Assembly (NCBI RefSeq): GCF_949769225.1
Contig: NZ_CATKPB010000002.1
Direction: 5' to 3' (one strand)
Length of the DNA: 64,000 bases
Source: Peptoniphilus_A genitalis
Lineage (GTDB): Bacteria; Bacillota; Clostridia; Tissierellales; Peptoniphilaceae
In this document: in pieces, positions 43,128 to 51,706 of the stretch
How the letters are laid out: every line of letters starts with the position of its first letter
How positions within the stretch are numbered: position 1 is the stretch's first letter
The notes under the pieces: model-generated
What the model saw: the letters and a program-made list of their open reading frames with translations, nothing else
Database searches by the model: none
What the model was told of the DNA's origin: nothing
Made by a program: the position numbers and the translations under genes

Positions 43128-43577
43128 CTAAAATTCCTTGCTTGAATCCAATAAAATAGTAACTGGCCCATCATTAATAAGTTCCACATCCATATCTGCA
43201 CCATATTCGCCAACAGAAACCTTAATTCCTAAATTTTTCATCTCTTCAATAAATTTTTCATAAAGAATTATTCCTTCATCAAACTTAGCCGACCTAATAT
43301 AGGATGGTCTGTTGCCCTTTCTGGCATCCCCATATAGGGTGAATTGACTTACAACTAAAATTTCAAGGCCATAATCAAGAAGAGACTTATTCATAACCCC
43401 TTCTTCGTCATCAAAAATTCTCAGTTTGCTTACTTTTTTTATAATATATTCTAAATCTTTCTCGTCGTCATTAGCTTCTATGCCGAGTAAAAGCATAATC
43501 CCCTTGTCGATTTTAGAAATCACTTTGCCATCAACAGATACGCTGGCTCTTTTTACTCTTTGAACTACTCCACGCAT
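43128..43577 (-). CDS. dtd: D-aminoacyl-tRNA deacylase
   Basis: Dtd removes D-amino acids (and glycine) wrongly attached to tRNA. MRGVVQRVKRASVSVDG, the SQFTLYGDARKGNRPSY active-site region and the NDGPVTILLDS cross-subunit GP motif identify it. It has 149 residues, the normal length. It starts 4 bases after the relA stop. Cells with much D-amino acid metabolism for peptidoglycan may depend on it. Confidence 0.96.
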   Translation of the reverse strand: MRGVVQRVKRASVSVDGKVISKIDKGIMLLLGIEANDDEKDLEYIIKKVSKLRIFDDEEGVMNKSLLDYGLEILVVSQFTLYGDARKGNRPSYIRSAKFDEGIILYEKFIEEMKNLGIKVSVGEYGADMDVELINDGPVTILLDSSKEF

Positions 43578-43581
43578 TTTA

Positions 43582-45729
43582 TCACGCCTTTATCCTGTAA
43601 ACTTCAAGGACATTGTTTATCCTCTTAAGTTTTTCCATTACTCTTTCAAGTTCTTCACTATCAGTTATTTCAACAGTAATATCTATTACAGCATCACCAT
43701 TTTTTACAACTTTTGCATTTAAATAGGACATGCTAAGTTTAGATTCATTTACCCTACTTGCAATATCAGCAATAACATTTGGCTTGTCAAAGGCCCTGAT
43801 TTCAATAGAAGCACTGTAGCTTGTTGAATTTGAATTTTCCCATTTAACTTCAACAAGTCTTTCTGGATCAACATTGTTTTGTAGATTTTTACAGTCCTTC
43901 CTGTGGACAGAAATTCCCCTTCCAATAGTTATATAACCAACAATTTCATCTCCAGGGACTGGTGTACAACATTTTGCAATTCTAACATTTACACCGTCAA
44001 CACCCTTGACTTCAATTCCTTGGTTATTGTATCTCCTCTTAGATTCAACAATTTCTTCAATGACTTTGTCGTCTTTTTTGTAATGCTTATTATAAATATC
44101 TTGTAATTTTGCAGTTACTTGGGCAGTAGTTATAGTTCCAAAGCCAACTGCTGCATACATTTCATCAAGACTAAGCATATTTAATTTTTCTTTTACTTCT
44201 TCTAGCCAATCATCACGTAAGATTTTGTGAGTTTCGTAGCCAAGTTTCTTAACTTCTCTCTCTATGGCATCTCGTCCTCTTTCAATATTCTTTTCCTTAT
44301 CTTTAACCTTGAAATATTGCAAGATTTTTTTACGAGCTTGAGGACTCTTAACAATTTTTAACCAATCAAGAGATGGGCTTGTGTTTGGATTTGTAATAAC
44401 ATCAACTATGTTACCACTTTGTAGGGTGTAGTTAAGTGGTACAATCCTTCCATTGACCTTAGCACCCACGCAAGTGTTCCCAACTTGGGAGTGAATTCTG
44501 TAGGCAAAGTCAATTGGAGTTGACCCTTCAGGTAAGTTTATAACATCTCCCCTTGGTGTGAAGACAAATACTTCATCAGCGAAGAAGTCAATCTTTAGGG
44601 TATCCATGAAGTCGCCTGGATCATTTAAGTCTTTTTGCCATTCAAGTAATTGTCTAAGCCAAGTTAAATTTTCATCAAAAGCTGTTTCTTTAGATACTCC
44701 AGCCTTGTACTTCCAATGAGCAGCAATACCATATTCAGCAGTTTGGTGCATTTCATAAGTCCTAATTTGAACTTCAAAAGTCTCTCCATTGTTGTCTATA
44801 ACAGTTGTGTGAAGAGATTGATACTTATTAGGTTTAGGCATAGCTATATAGTCCTTAAACCTACCTGGTATTGGTTTGAAAAGTGTATGAACAACACCTA
44901 GGGCACCATAACAGTCTTTTACTGAGTGAGTCAAGATTCTAACTGCAGAAAGGTCATAAATTTCATCAAAAACCTTGCCCTTCTTCTTCATCTTCTTATA
45001 AATTGAGTAGAAGTTCTTTGGTCTTCCCTTAATTTCACATTCAATTCCAACATTTTTTAGGTTTTCTTCAAGAAGCCCTATTATGTGGTTGATTAAATCT
45101 TCTCTTTCATTTCTCCTCTTGTTCACCATGTCTACTAATTCATAGTAGCCTTCTTCATCAAGATACCTAAGTGAAAGGTCCTCAAGTTCCCACTTAATCC
45201 TGCTCATACCAAGCCTATCAGCTATTGGTGCATAAATTTCAACAGTTTCTTTTGCCTTTTCAATCTTCTTGGCATCAGTCATGTACTCAAGAGTTCTCAT
45301 ATTGTGAAGCCTATCAGCTAATTTAACAATAATAACCCTGATGTCTTTTGCCATAGCAAGAACCATTTTTCTTATATTTTCGGCTTGTTTTTCTTCCTTG
45401 TTTTTATAATTTAATTGTTTTAACTTTGTAACACCGTCAACTAGGTCAGCAATTTCTTGACCAAATTCATTTTTAACATCTTCAAGAGTTACATCTGTAT
45501 CTTCAACTACATCATGAAGAAGACCAGCAACTATAGTTGCTGTATCCATATTCATATCTGCCAAAATCAAGCTGACATTAAGTGGGTGAATAATATAGTC
45601 TTCACCAGAGTTTCTCTTTTGTCCCCTGTGGTGTTCATCAGCCATCTTATAGGCACGTTTAATCATGTCTATATCAGCATTTTCATTATAAGATTTTACT
45701 TTTTCAATTAATTCATCTATTAATAACAT
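43582..45729 (-). CDS. relA: Bifunctional (p)ppGpp synthetase/hydrolase RelA/SpoT (Rel)
   Basis: Rel makes and degrades the starvation alarmone. The N-terminal HD domain has HHRGQKRNSGEDYIIHPLNV and LLHDVVEDTD (hydrolase). The synthetase domain has DLSAVRILTHSVKDCYGALGVVH and MPKPNKYQSLHTTVI. The TGS domain (FVFTPRGDVINLPEGSTPIDFAY), a zinc-finger/RIS region (CCTPVPGD) and a C-terminal ACT domain follow. Both active sites look complete. An in-frame GTG at 45738 exists, but ATG at 45729 follows AGGTGA and is preferred; 715 residues. It overlaps recJ by 17 bases. Confidence 0.96.
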   Translation of the reverse strand: MLLIDELIEKVKSYNENADIDMIKRAYKMADEHHRGQKRNSGEDYIIHPLNVSLILADMNMDTATIVAGLLHDVVEDTDVTLEDVKNEFGQEIADLVDGVTKLKQLNYKNKEEKQAENIRKMVLAMAKDIRVIIVKLADRLHNMRTLEYMTDAKKIEKAKETVEIYAPIADRLGMSRIKWELEDLSLRYLDEEGYYELVDMVNKRRNEREDLINHIIGLLEENLKNVGIECEIKGRPKNFYSIYKKMKKKGKVFDEIYDLSAVRILTHSVKDCYGALGVVHTLFKPIPGRFKDYIAMPKPNKYQSLHTTVIDNNGETFEVQIRTYEMHQTAEYGIAAHWKYKAGVSKETAFDENLTWLRQLLEWQKDLNDPGDFMDTLKIDFFADEVFVFTPRGDVINLPEGSTPIDFAYRIHSQVGNTCVGAKVNGRIVPLNYTLQSGNIVDVITNPNTSPSLDWLKIVKSPQARKKILQYFKVKDKEKNIERGRDAIEREVKKLGYETHKILRDDWLEEVKEKLNMLSLDEMYAAVGFGTITTAQVTAKLQDIYNKHYKKDDKVIEEIVESKRRYNNQGIEVKGVDGVNVRIAKCCTPVPGDEIVGYITIGRGISVHRKDCKNLQNNVDPERLVEVKWENSNSTSYSASIEIRAFDKPNVIADIASRVNESKLSMSYLNAKVVKNGDAVIDITVEITDSEELERVMEKLKRINNVLEVYRIKA

Positions 45730-47503
45730 TCTTCTCACCTGTGATTCTATAGCTTTTTATCTTTAGCTGAATAGTAACATTTCCATTAAATTTATTTAAG
45801 TCAAGATTAAAAACTATATCTATAAATATATTTGAAGGCCTTCCATTTAAAAGACCCATAACTTCTTCCCTGCCATAGGAACTAGCAAGCTTATTTAAAA
45901 ATATTTTTGAATCTTCAAATAATATTCCTGTGTAATTTATATTATCTTGGGATAAAGTCATCTTTAAAAAGTTTTTATTTTTACCCAAGATATTAAGGGA
46001 TTTTATCTGTAAGTTTTTAGCACCAAACTTCGGCGCAGAGTTTCCATTTCCAAAGGGAGCCAGAGCCTCTATGTCCTGGACAAGCTTCATGCTAATGTAT
46101 TTGAGCTCTAAATTTCCATCAATATAAATCTTTCTTATTAAGTCGTTCCTTGTTAAGCTCTCTTTTTGGTCTACATCCCTAATAAAGTCATCTAGGTTTT
46201 CTAGGGGAAGAGCTAGTCCGCAGGCCATCTTGTGACCGCCAAAACTCCTCAGGTATTCCTTTGATTTAGAAAATTCTTGGAACATATTATATTCTTCAAT
46301 ACTTCTTCCAGATCCCTTAATTAAGTCCTTGGAATCACTTAGAACTACGCTTGGTCTGTAATACTTTTCTTTGATTTTTCCAGCAACAATACCAAGAATG
46401 GATTCATTTAAGCCTTCTTCATAAACTATTAAAACCTTATGCTTATCTAGCAATCCTTCTTTCTGTATCTTCTCATCTATTACTTCAAAGGCATCACTAG
46501 TTAGCTTTTGTCTTTCATAATTTAGGTCTCTTAATTCTTTGGCCTTTTCAAGAGCAATAAAATAGTCCTTTTCCAAAAATAATTCTAGGGCTTCTTTAGC
46601 AGATTCAAGCCTTCCACTGGAATTAATAGTTGGTCCAAGGATAAAACCAAGATGGTAAACATCAATATCATCTTTTTTTATATCGGCTGCCTCTATTAAG
46701 GCATTAAGGCCCAAATCTTTGCTTTCCCTTAAGAGCTTAATTCCCTCAGAAACTATAACCCTGTTTTCATTTGTAAGTGGCATTACATCACATACAGTAG
46801 CTATGGAAGCATAGGGCAAGAATTTTTCGTAAAATTCTTCCTTGTCTACACCCTTTATTAAAAATAAATATTCTATTAATTTAAGGGCAACTACCCCTCC
46901 GCAAATTTCCTTAAAGGGATAGGAGCAGGATGATTGTTTTGGATCAATAACTGCACTTGCCTCTGGAATAATCTCAACTTCTTTTCCATCTTTAATAATT
47001 TTCGGCACCTCATGATGGTCAGTTACAACTACATCAATACCTAGAGACATGGCATAATCAACTGCATCTCTTGCAGCTATTCCATTGTCACAAGTTATAA
47101 TGCACTTGACGCCATCTTCATGAGCCTTGTCAATTAAATTTTTGTTAATTCCATATCCATCTTCAACTCTATGGGGTATGTCATAGGACACATTCCCTCC
47201 AATAGTCTTTAAGCCTTCATACAATATATAAGTTGATGTTACACCGTCAACATCATAGTCTCCAATAATTCTAATTTTATTTTTCTTAGCCAAGTGACTT
47301 AAAATTATATTTGAAGCCTTGACCATATCCTTTAACAAAATAGGCGAATTTAAATTTGAAAGACTTGGCTCTAAAAACTCTCGAATGTCTTCTTCAGTAT
47401 TTATTTCCCTATTGAGTAAAATTTTATATATGACATTGTTTATCCCTAATTTTTTATAGTCGATTCCAGGATCACTTTTGTTTTTTATAAACCATCTTTC
47501 CAT
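45713..47503 (-). CDS. recJ: Single-strand DNA exonuclease RecJ
   Basis: RecJ digests single-stranded DNA 5' to 3' in recombination and mismatch repair. The DHH-family motifs are IIGDYDVDGVTST (about residue 80), TCDNGIAA, VVTDHHEVP and later SSGRLESA and SFGGHKMACGLAL (DHHA1 domain). It has 596 residues, near the usual size. It is first in the recJ-relA-dtd operon and has its own promoter. The Firmicutes order often includes apt between recJ and relA; that gene is absent here. Confidence 0.95.
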   Translation of the reverse strand: MERWFIKNKSDPGIDYKKLGINNVIYKILLNREINTEEDIREFLEPSLSNLNSPILLKDMVKASNIILSHLAKKNKIRIIGDYDVDGVTSTYILYEGLKTIGGNVSYDIPHRVEDGYGINKNLIDKAHEDGVKCIITCDNGIAARDAVDYAMSLGIDVVVTDHHEVPKIIKDGKEVEIIPEASAVIDPKQSSCSYPFKEICGGVVALKLIEYLFLIKGVDKEEFYEKFLPYASIATVCDVMPLTNENRVIVSEGIKLLRESKDLGLNALIEAADIKKDDIDVYHLGFILGPTINSSGRLESAKEALELFLEKDYFIALEKAKELRDLNYERQKLTSDAFEVIDEKIQKEGLLDKHKVLIVYEEGLNESILGIVAGKIKEKYYRPSVVLSDSKDLIKGSGRSIEEYNMFQEFSKSKEYLRSFGGHKMACGLALPLENLDDFIRDVDQKESLTRNDLIRKIYIDGNLELKYISMKLVQDIEALAPFGNGNSAPKFGAKNLQIKSLNILGKNKNFLKMTLSQDNINYTGILFEDSKIFLNKLASSYGREEVMGLLNGRPSNIFIDIVFNLDLNKFNGNVTIQLKIKSYRITGEKNVINR

Positions 47504-47530
47504 CTAATCACCACTTTATATATACGTTTA

Positions 47531-47559
47531 ATTATATCAAAAATTATCATTAAGGTAAA
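47531..47559 (-). promoter_or_regulatory. Promoter for recJ-relA-dtd-MBL-hemZ-murE-like
   Basis: On the minus strand TTTACC (47559-47554), 17 bases and TATAAT (47536-47531) with an upstream TG (extended -10) are seen. Confidence 0.75.
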
Positions 47560-47578
47560 ACAATTAGGCTTTCAAGCA

Positions 47579-47605
47579 ACAAAAAAGAACCCTCATGGGG
47601 TTCTT
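47579..47605 (-). terminator. Terminator after the SCIFF maturase gene
   Basis: On the minus strand AAGAACCC-CATGA-GGGTTCTT forms a perfect 8-bp stem followed by a T6-8 tract, ten bases after the stop codon. Confidence 0.92.
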
Positions 47606-47615
47606 AAAATTTTTA

Positions 47616-48968
47616 TTATTCTTCATTAGCTAGAACTGAAATTGCACATTCAATTCTTTTCTTTTCCATTTCACATCCAACCTTGTAAGGTTTGCTTAAG
47701 TCATTGTTGCTGTAGTAAGCGTTGGCGTGACAACCACCTGAGCAGTAATACCTAGCCCAGCAAGTAGGACAGTCTTCATTAGTATAAACGTTGGAATTTT
47801 TAAAAGTATCTCTTAGGTCGGTGTTTTTTATTCCTTCATCAACATTACCAAGCAAGAAGTCTTCTTCACCAACAAATTGGTGGCAAGGATAAATTTCTCC
47901 TTGTGGTGTTATGGCAACATATTCAGATCCAGCACCACATCCAACAGTCCTCTTAACTATACAAGGTCCTTGAGATAGGTCAATAATAAAGTGGAAGAAG
48001 GAAAAGTCCTTGTCTTTCTTTCTTATTTCAATATAGTCCTTGGACATTTTTTCATACTCTCTAAGAATTTTATCAAGGTGTTCTTCTCTTATTGCGTAAG
48101 GCTCTCTCTCATCAGTAACTACTGGTTCAATAGAAGTCTTTTTAAATCCATGAGAGTAGAAGTCCTTTAAGTCTTCTGAAAAGTCTAAATTTTCATTTGT
48201 GAAAGTTCCCCTGATAAAGTAGTCCTTGTCTCCTCTCTTATCGATAAGTTCTTTGAACTTTGGAACTATAATGTCATAGGACCCCTTGCCATTTGTAGTA
48301 GGACGCATTTCATCATTAATTTCTTTTCTTCCATCAATTGATAGAACTACATTGTCCATGTTCTCATTAATAAATTCTTCTATTTCGTCATTTAGTAGAA
48401 CACCATTAGTTGTAATTGTAAATCTAAAGTGTTTGTCATATTTCTTTTCTTCTTCTCTACCATAAGCTACAAGTTTTTTTACTAAGTCAAAATTCATTAG
48501 AGGTTCGCCACCAAAGAAATCTACTTCAAGATTTCTCCTATTACCAGAATTTTGTAGAAGAAAGTCTAAGGCCTTCTTACCAGTTTCAAAAGTCATAAGA
48601 CTTCTATCTCCCTTGAAGTCACCTTGAGATGCAAAACAATACTTACATCTTAGGTTACAATCGTGGGCAACATGAAGGCAAAGTGCCTTTACTACATTTT
48701 GAGGATTGAATCGAGGAAGTTTAAAGTGTTCATCTTCAGAAAATAATAAATCTTCCTTAGCCAAGTAGTCTATTTCTTCATAGGCTTCTTTAGCATCTTC
48801 TTCATTATATAGTTTTGAATATTTATCAATAACTTCATCCTTTGGCAATTTTTCATAATCATCAATCATTTCATATACAATTTTTTCTACTACATGGACT
48901 GATCCACTTGCTATATCAAGGACAATGTATCTATTATTTAAATAAAATTTATGAATTCTTTCTTCCAT
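47616..48968 (-). CDS. scfB: Radical-SAM/SPASM maturase for SCIFF peptide
   Basis: This 450-residue enzyme forms sulfur-to-carbon thioether bonds in the SCIFF precursor. An N-terminal PqqD-like peptide-recognition region of about 80 residues precedes the radical-SAM motif CNLRCKYCFAS (about residue 100) and FFGGEPLMNFDL. SPASM auxiliary-cluster cysteines follow: GCGAGSEYVAITPQGEIYPC and CPTCWARYYCSGGCHANAYY. These, and the tiny six-Cys precursor directly upstream, identify the SCIFF maturase family. AAGGAGAAAAG precedes the ATG. It is expressed from the yajC promoter through a hairpin that may lower its level relative to the precursor. Confidence 0.94.
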   Translation of the reverse strand: MEERIHKFYLNNRYIVLDIASGSVHVVEKIVYEMIDDYEKLPKDEVIDKYSKLYNEEDAKEAYEEIDYLAKEDLLFSEDEHFKLPRFNPQNVVKALCLHVAHDCNLRCKYCFASQGDFKGDRSLMTFETGKKALDFLLQNSGNRRNLEVDFFGGEPLMNFDLVKKLVAYGREEEKKYDKHFRFTITTNGVLLNDEIEEFINENMDNVVLSIDGRKEINDEMRPTTNGKGSYDIIVPKFKELIDKRGDKDYFIRGTFTNENLDFSEDLKDFYSHGFKKTSIEPVVTDEREPYAIREEHLDKILREYEKMSKDYIEIRKKDKDFSFFHFIIDLSQGPCIVKRTVGCGAGSEYVAITPQGEIYPCHQFVGEEDFLLGNVDEGIKNTDLRDTFKNSNVYTNEDCPTCWARYYCSGGCHANAYYSNNDLSKPYKVGCEMEKKRIECAISVLANEE

Positions 48969-48994
48969 CTTTTCTCCTTTACTTAACCCCTAAC

Positions 48995-49022
48995 AAAATA
49001 AAAGCAAGGTTTCCCTTGCCTT
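48995..49022 (-). terminator. Hairpin between SCIFF precursor and maturase
   Basis: On the minus strand AAGGCAAGG-GAAA-CCTTGCTTT is a 9-bp stem with a GNRA-type loop, followed by TTTTATTTT. It overlaps the precursor stop codon. No promoter is visible between it and the maturase, so it is probably a leaky terminator. Confidence 0.8.
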
Positions 49023-49167
49023 AGTTTTCAGAATTTTCACATTTTTGATTTCCAACTGTACAGCTAGTTTTGCAAGCTGATTGACAAGATGTTTGACATT
49101 CGCCACATCCGCCTTTTTCATAAGTTTTCTTAAGATTTTTTTGTGTAAGTGTTTTAATGTGTTTCAT
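49021..49167 (-). CDS. scfA: SCIFF ranthipeptide precursor (six cysteines in forty-five)
   Basis: Translation of the minus strand gives 48 residues: leader MKHIKTLTQKNLKKTYEKGG, then a core with six cysteines at 21, 24, 28, 32, 36 and 43 (CGEC, SCQSACKTSC, KC). This is the SCIFF precursor pattern, the substrate of the neighbouring radical-SAM maturase. AGGAGATATT precedes the ATG. It lies 8 bases after yajC and shares its promoter. The role of mature SCIFF peptide is not settled; signalling functions have been proposed in Clostridium. The gene is easily missed because of its size. Confidence 0.94.
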   Translation of the reverse strand: MKHIKTLTQKNLKKTYEKGGCGECQTSCQSACKTSCTVGNQKCENSEN

Positions 49168-49175
49168 AATATCTC

Positions 49176-49475
49176 CTATTCTTCTTCAGCGTCTTTTAAA
49201 TCAGCATTCTTTTTATAAGTACCATTAATTCCCCACTTCATGACTTCAATTTTTGTGTTGTCAGATGAAGTTTCAATAACTAAGTAATCTTCCTTTACAA
49301 GGATAATTTTTCCAATAATACCGCCGATTGTTATTATTTTATCTCCAACCTTTAAGTTTTCACGCATTTCATTTATTTCATTTGCTTTTTTCTTTTGCGG
49401 TCTTATTACGAAGAAATAAAAAACAACAAACATCAATATTAAGGGAATAAAGTTTAACATTGCGTTTTGATTCAT
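49176..49475 (-). CDS. yajC: Preprotein translocase accessory subunit YajC
   Basis: YajC is a small membrane protein associated with SecDF and the Sec channel. It has 99 residues. One N-terminal helix (about residues 5-25, MLNFIPLILMFVVFYFFVI) is followed by RPQKKKANEINEMRENLKVGDKIITIGGIIGKI, the family hallmark. It heads the transcript that includes the SCIFF precursor. secD/secF are not in the window. Confidence 0.95.
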   Translation of the reverse strand: MNQNAMLNFIPLILMFVVFYFFVIRPQKKKANEINEMRENLKVGDKIITIGGIIGKIILVKEDYLVIETSSDNTKIEVMKWGINGTYKKNADLKDAEEE

Positions 49476-49510
49476 TATTAACCCCTTTCTTCTTTATGAT
49501 TTATAATTAT

Positions 49511-49539
49511 ATTATACATTTTATCTTATAACTTAACAA
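49511..49539 (-). promoter_or_regulatory. Promoter for yajC-scfA-scfB
   Basis: On the minus strand TTGTTA (49539-49534), a 17-base spacer and TATAAT (49516-49511) are seen, about 35 bases before the yajC start. Confidence 0.75.
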
Positions 49540-49555
49540 GAATATCTTTAAGACT

Positions 49556-50668
49556 TTACTTGTAACCGTATTTTTTATAAAAATCTTTTTTATATTCTAA
49601 GAAGTAGTCTCCTTTAATAGACTCTCTAATATTTTTCATCATGTCGATTAAGAAGTAGAGATTGTGAATAGTTGCAAGCATCATTCCAAGTATCTCATCT
49701 ACATTAAATAAGTGCCTTAGATATGCCTTAGAATAGTTTCTGCAAGTGTAGCAGTCGCATTCATCATCTAATCTTGAGAAGTCATCCTTATAAATTGCAT
49801 TTTTAATTGGAATTCTTCCCTGATGAGTTAAGACAGTTCCATTTCTTGCAATTCTTGTAGGAAGAACACAGTCTGCCATGTCCACTCCTCTTTCTACTGC
49901 TTCGAATAAGTAGTCTGGACTACCAACTCCCATTAGGTATCTAGGTTTATTTTCAGGCATGAAGTCTGTTGTGAAATCTAAGATTTCAGTCATTAAATCA
50001 ATAGGTTCACCAACTGAAAGACCTCCAATTGAATAACCCTTAAAGTCCATATCCACCATTTCTTTTGCAGAAATTTCTCTTAGGTCCTTATACATACCAC
50101 CTTGGATAATTCCAAAAAGAGTTTGATTATCTACGTTCTTATGGTGGTTCTTACATCTTTCAGCCCATCTAAGAGTTCTTCTCATTGAATGATCTATATA
50201 TTCATGGCTTGCTGGATAGGGTGCACATTCGTCAAAGGCCATAATTATATCTGATCCCAAAATGTTTTGGATATCAATTGATTTTTCAGGAGAGATAAAC
50301 ATCTTGCTCCCGTCAATATGACTCCTAAAATGAACACCTTCTTCAGTAATTTTTCTATTATCTGATAAAGAAAAAACTTGGAATCCTCCTGAATCTGTTA
50401 GAATTGGTTTGTCCCAATTCATAAACTTATGAAGACCTCCAGCTTTTTCTATTATCTCAGTCCCCGGTCTTAAAAATAAATGATAGGTATTAGATAAAAT
50501 TATTTGTGCTCCAATATCTTTTAACTCTTCAGGAGTCATAGTCTTTACTGTTGCTCTTGTTCCAACTGGCATGAAAATTGGAGTTTCAATTTCCCCATGA
50601 TTAGTTGTTATTTTTCCAAGTCTTGCCTTTGAATCCTTAGAAGTCTTTAATAAATCAAATTTAAACAT
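49556..50668 (-). CDS. tgt: tRNA-guanine transglycosylase
   Basis: Tgt swaps guanine-34 for preQ1 in queuosine-type tRNAs. TDSGGFQVFSL holds the catalytic Asp (about residue 92). PRYLMGVGSP and DCVLPTRIARNGT are conserved. The zinc site is CDCYTCRNYSKAYLRH near residue 305. It has 370 residues. It follows queA, the next step of the same pathway, with 5 bases between them. Confidence 0.97.
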   Translation of the reverse strand: MFKFDLLKTSKDSKARLGKITTNHGEIETPIFMPVGTRATVKTMTPEELKDIGAQIILSNTYHLFLRPGTEIIEKAGGLHKFMNWDKPILTDSGGFQVFSLSDNRKITEEGVHFRSHIDGSKMFISPEKSIDIQNILGSDIIMAFDECAPYPASHEYIDHSMRRTLRWAERCKNHHKNVDNQTLFGIIQGGMYKDLREISAKEMVDMDFKGYSIGGLSVGEPIDLMTEILDFTTDFMPENKPRYLMGVGSPDYLFEAVERGVDMADCVLPTRIARNGTVLTHQGRIPIKNAIYKDDFSRLDDECDCYTCRNYSKAYLRHLFNVDEILGMMLATIHNLYFLIDMMKNIRESIKGDYFLEYKKDFYKKYGYK

Positions 50669-50673
50669 AAAAC

Positions 50674-51693
50674 CTACCTTATAAACATGGCATCACCAAA
50701 GCTGAAAAATCTATATCTTTCTTTAACAGCTTCTTCATATGCCTTTAAAATAATCTCTCTACTTGATAAGGATGAAACAAGCATTAGAAGAGTGGATTCT
50801 GGCAAGTGAAAGTTAGTTATCAGTGCATCAACACACTTAAACTTATAGGGTGGATAAATAAATATATTTGTAAATCCACTTTTTTCACAAACTCTTCCAT
50901 CTTCATTTGCAATAGACTCAACTGTTCTCACACTTGTCGTACCAACTGCTATTACCCTGCTTCCCCTGTCCTTGGCTGCATTTATTTTATCTGCAACTTC
51001 CTTTGTCATTACATAAAATTCAGAGTGCATTTCATGTTCATCAACATTTTCCACCTTCACTGGTCTAAAGGTTCCTAGTCCAACGTGAAGGGTAATGTAA
51101 CAAATTTCTACACCCTTATCCTTTAATTTTTCTAATAATTCCTTTGTGAAATGAAGTCCTGCAGTTGGTGCTGCAGCTGATCCTTCTTCCCTTGCGTAAA
51201 CTGTTTGATACCTATTTTTATCCTCTAGTTTTTCTGTTATATAAGGCGGAAGTGGCATTTCACCAAGTTCATCTAGGATTTCTTCAAATATTCCATCATA
51301 ATCAAATTTTAGAAATCTAGATCCGTCTTCTGAAATATCTACAACTTCAGCAGAAAGTTTATCACTAAAAATAATTTTACTTCCTATTTTTGCTTTTTTA
51401 CCAGGTTTAGATAGACATTCCCATATATCATCTTTTCTATTTAAAAGAAGAAATTCTATTTTTTCTTCTTTTCCTTCCCTGTGTCCATAAATTCTTGCAG
51501 GCATTACCTTGGTGTCGTTTAATACCAACAAATCACCCTTTTTGAGATAGTCTATGATATCATAAAAGTGTTTGTGTTCCATCTCTCCACTTTCTTTATC
51601 TAAAACAAGAAGTCTTGAATGATCTCTTTTTTCTTCAGGATGTTGTGCTATTAATTCCTTTGGTAAGTAGTAATAAAAATCTTTTGTTTTCAT
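50674..51693 (-). CDS. queA: S-adenosylmethionine:tRNA ribosyltransferase-isomerase
   Basis: QueA turns preQ1 in tRNA into epoxyqueuosine. The start MKTKDFYYYLPKELIAQHP, LLVLDKESGEMEHKHFYDI, AAPTAGLHFT and LHVGLGTFRPVK, and a C-terminal ITNFHLPESTLLMLVSSL, are all family markers. It has 339 residues. It lies before tgt in the ruvCAB-spoIID-queA-tgt run, a typical Firmicutes arrangement. Confidence 0.97.
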   Translation of the reverse strand: MKTKDFYYYLPKELIAQHPEEKRDHSRLLVLDKESGEMEHKHFYDIIDYLKKGDLLVLNDTKVMPARIYGHREGKEEKIEFLLLNRKDDIWECLSKPGKKAKIGSKIIFSDKLSAEVVDISEDGSRFLKFDYDGIFEEILDELGEMPLPPYITEKLEDKNRYQTVYAREEGSAAAPTAGLHFTKELLEKLKDKGVEICYITLHVGLGTFRPVKVENVDEHEMHSEFYVMTKEVADKINAAKDRGSRVIAVGTTSVRTVESIANEDGRVCEKSGFTNIFIYPPYKFKCVDALITNFHLPESTLLMLVSSLSSREIILKAYEEAVKERYRFFSFGDAMFIR

Positions 51694-51706
51694 TTTCGCC
51701 TTTCTA

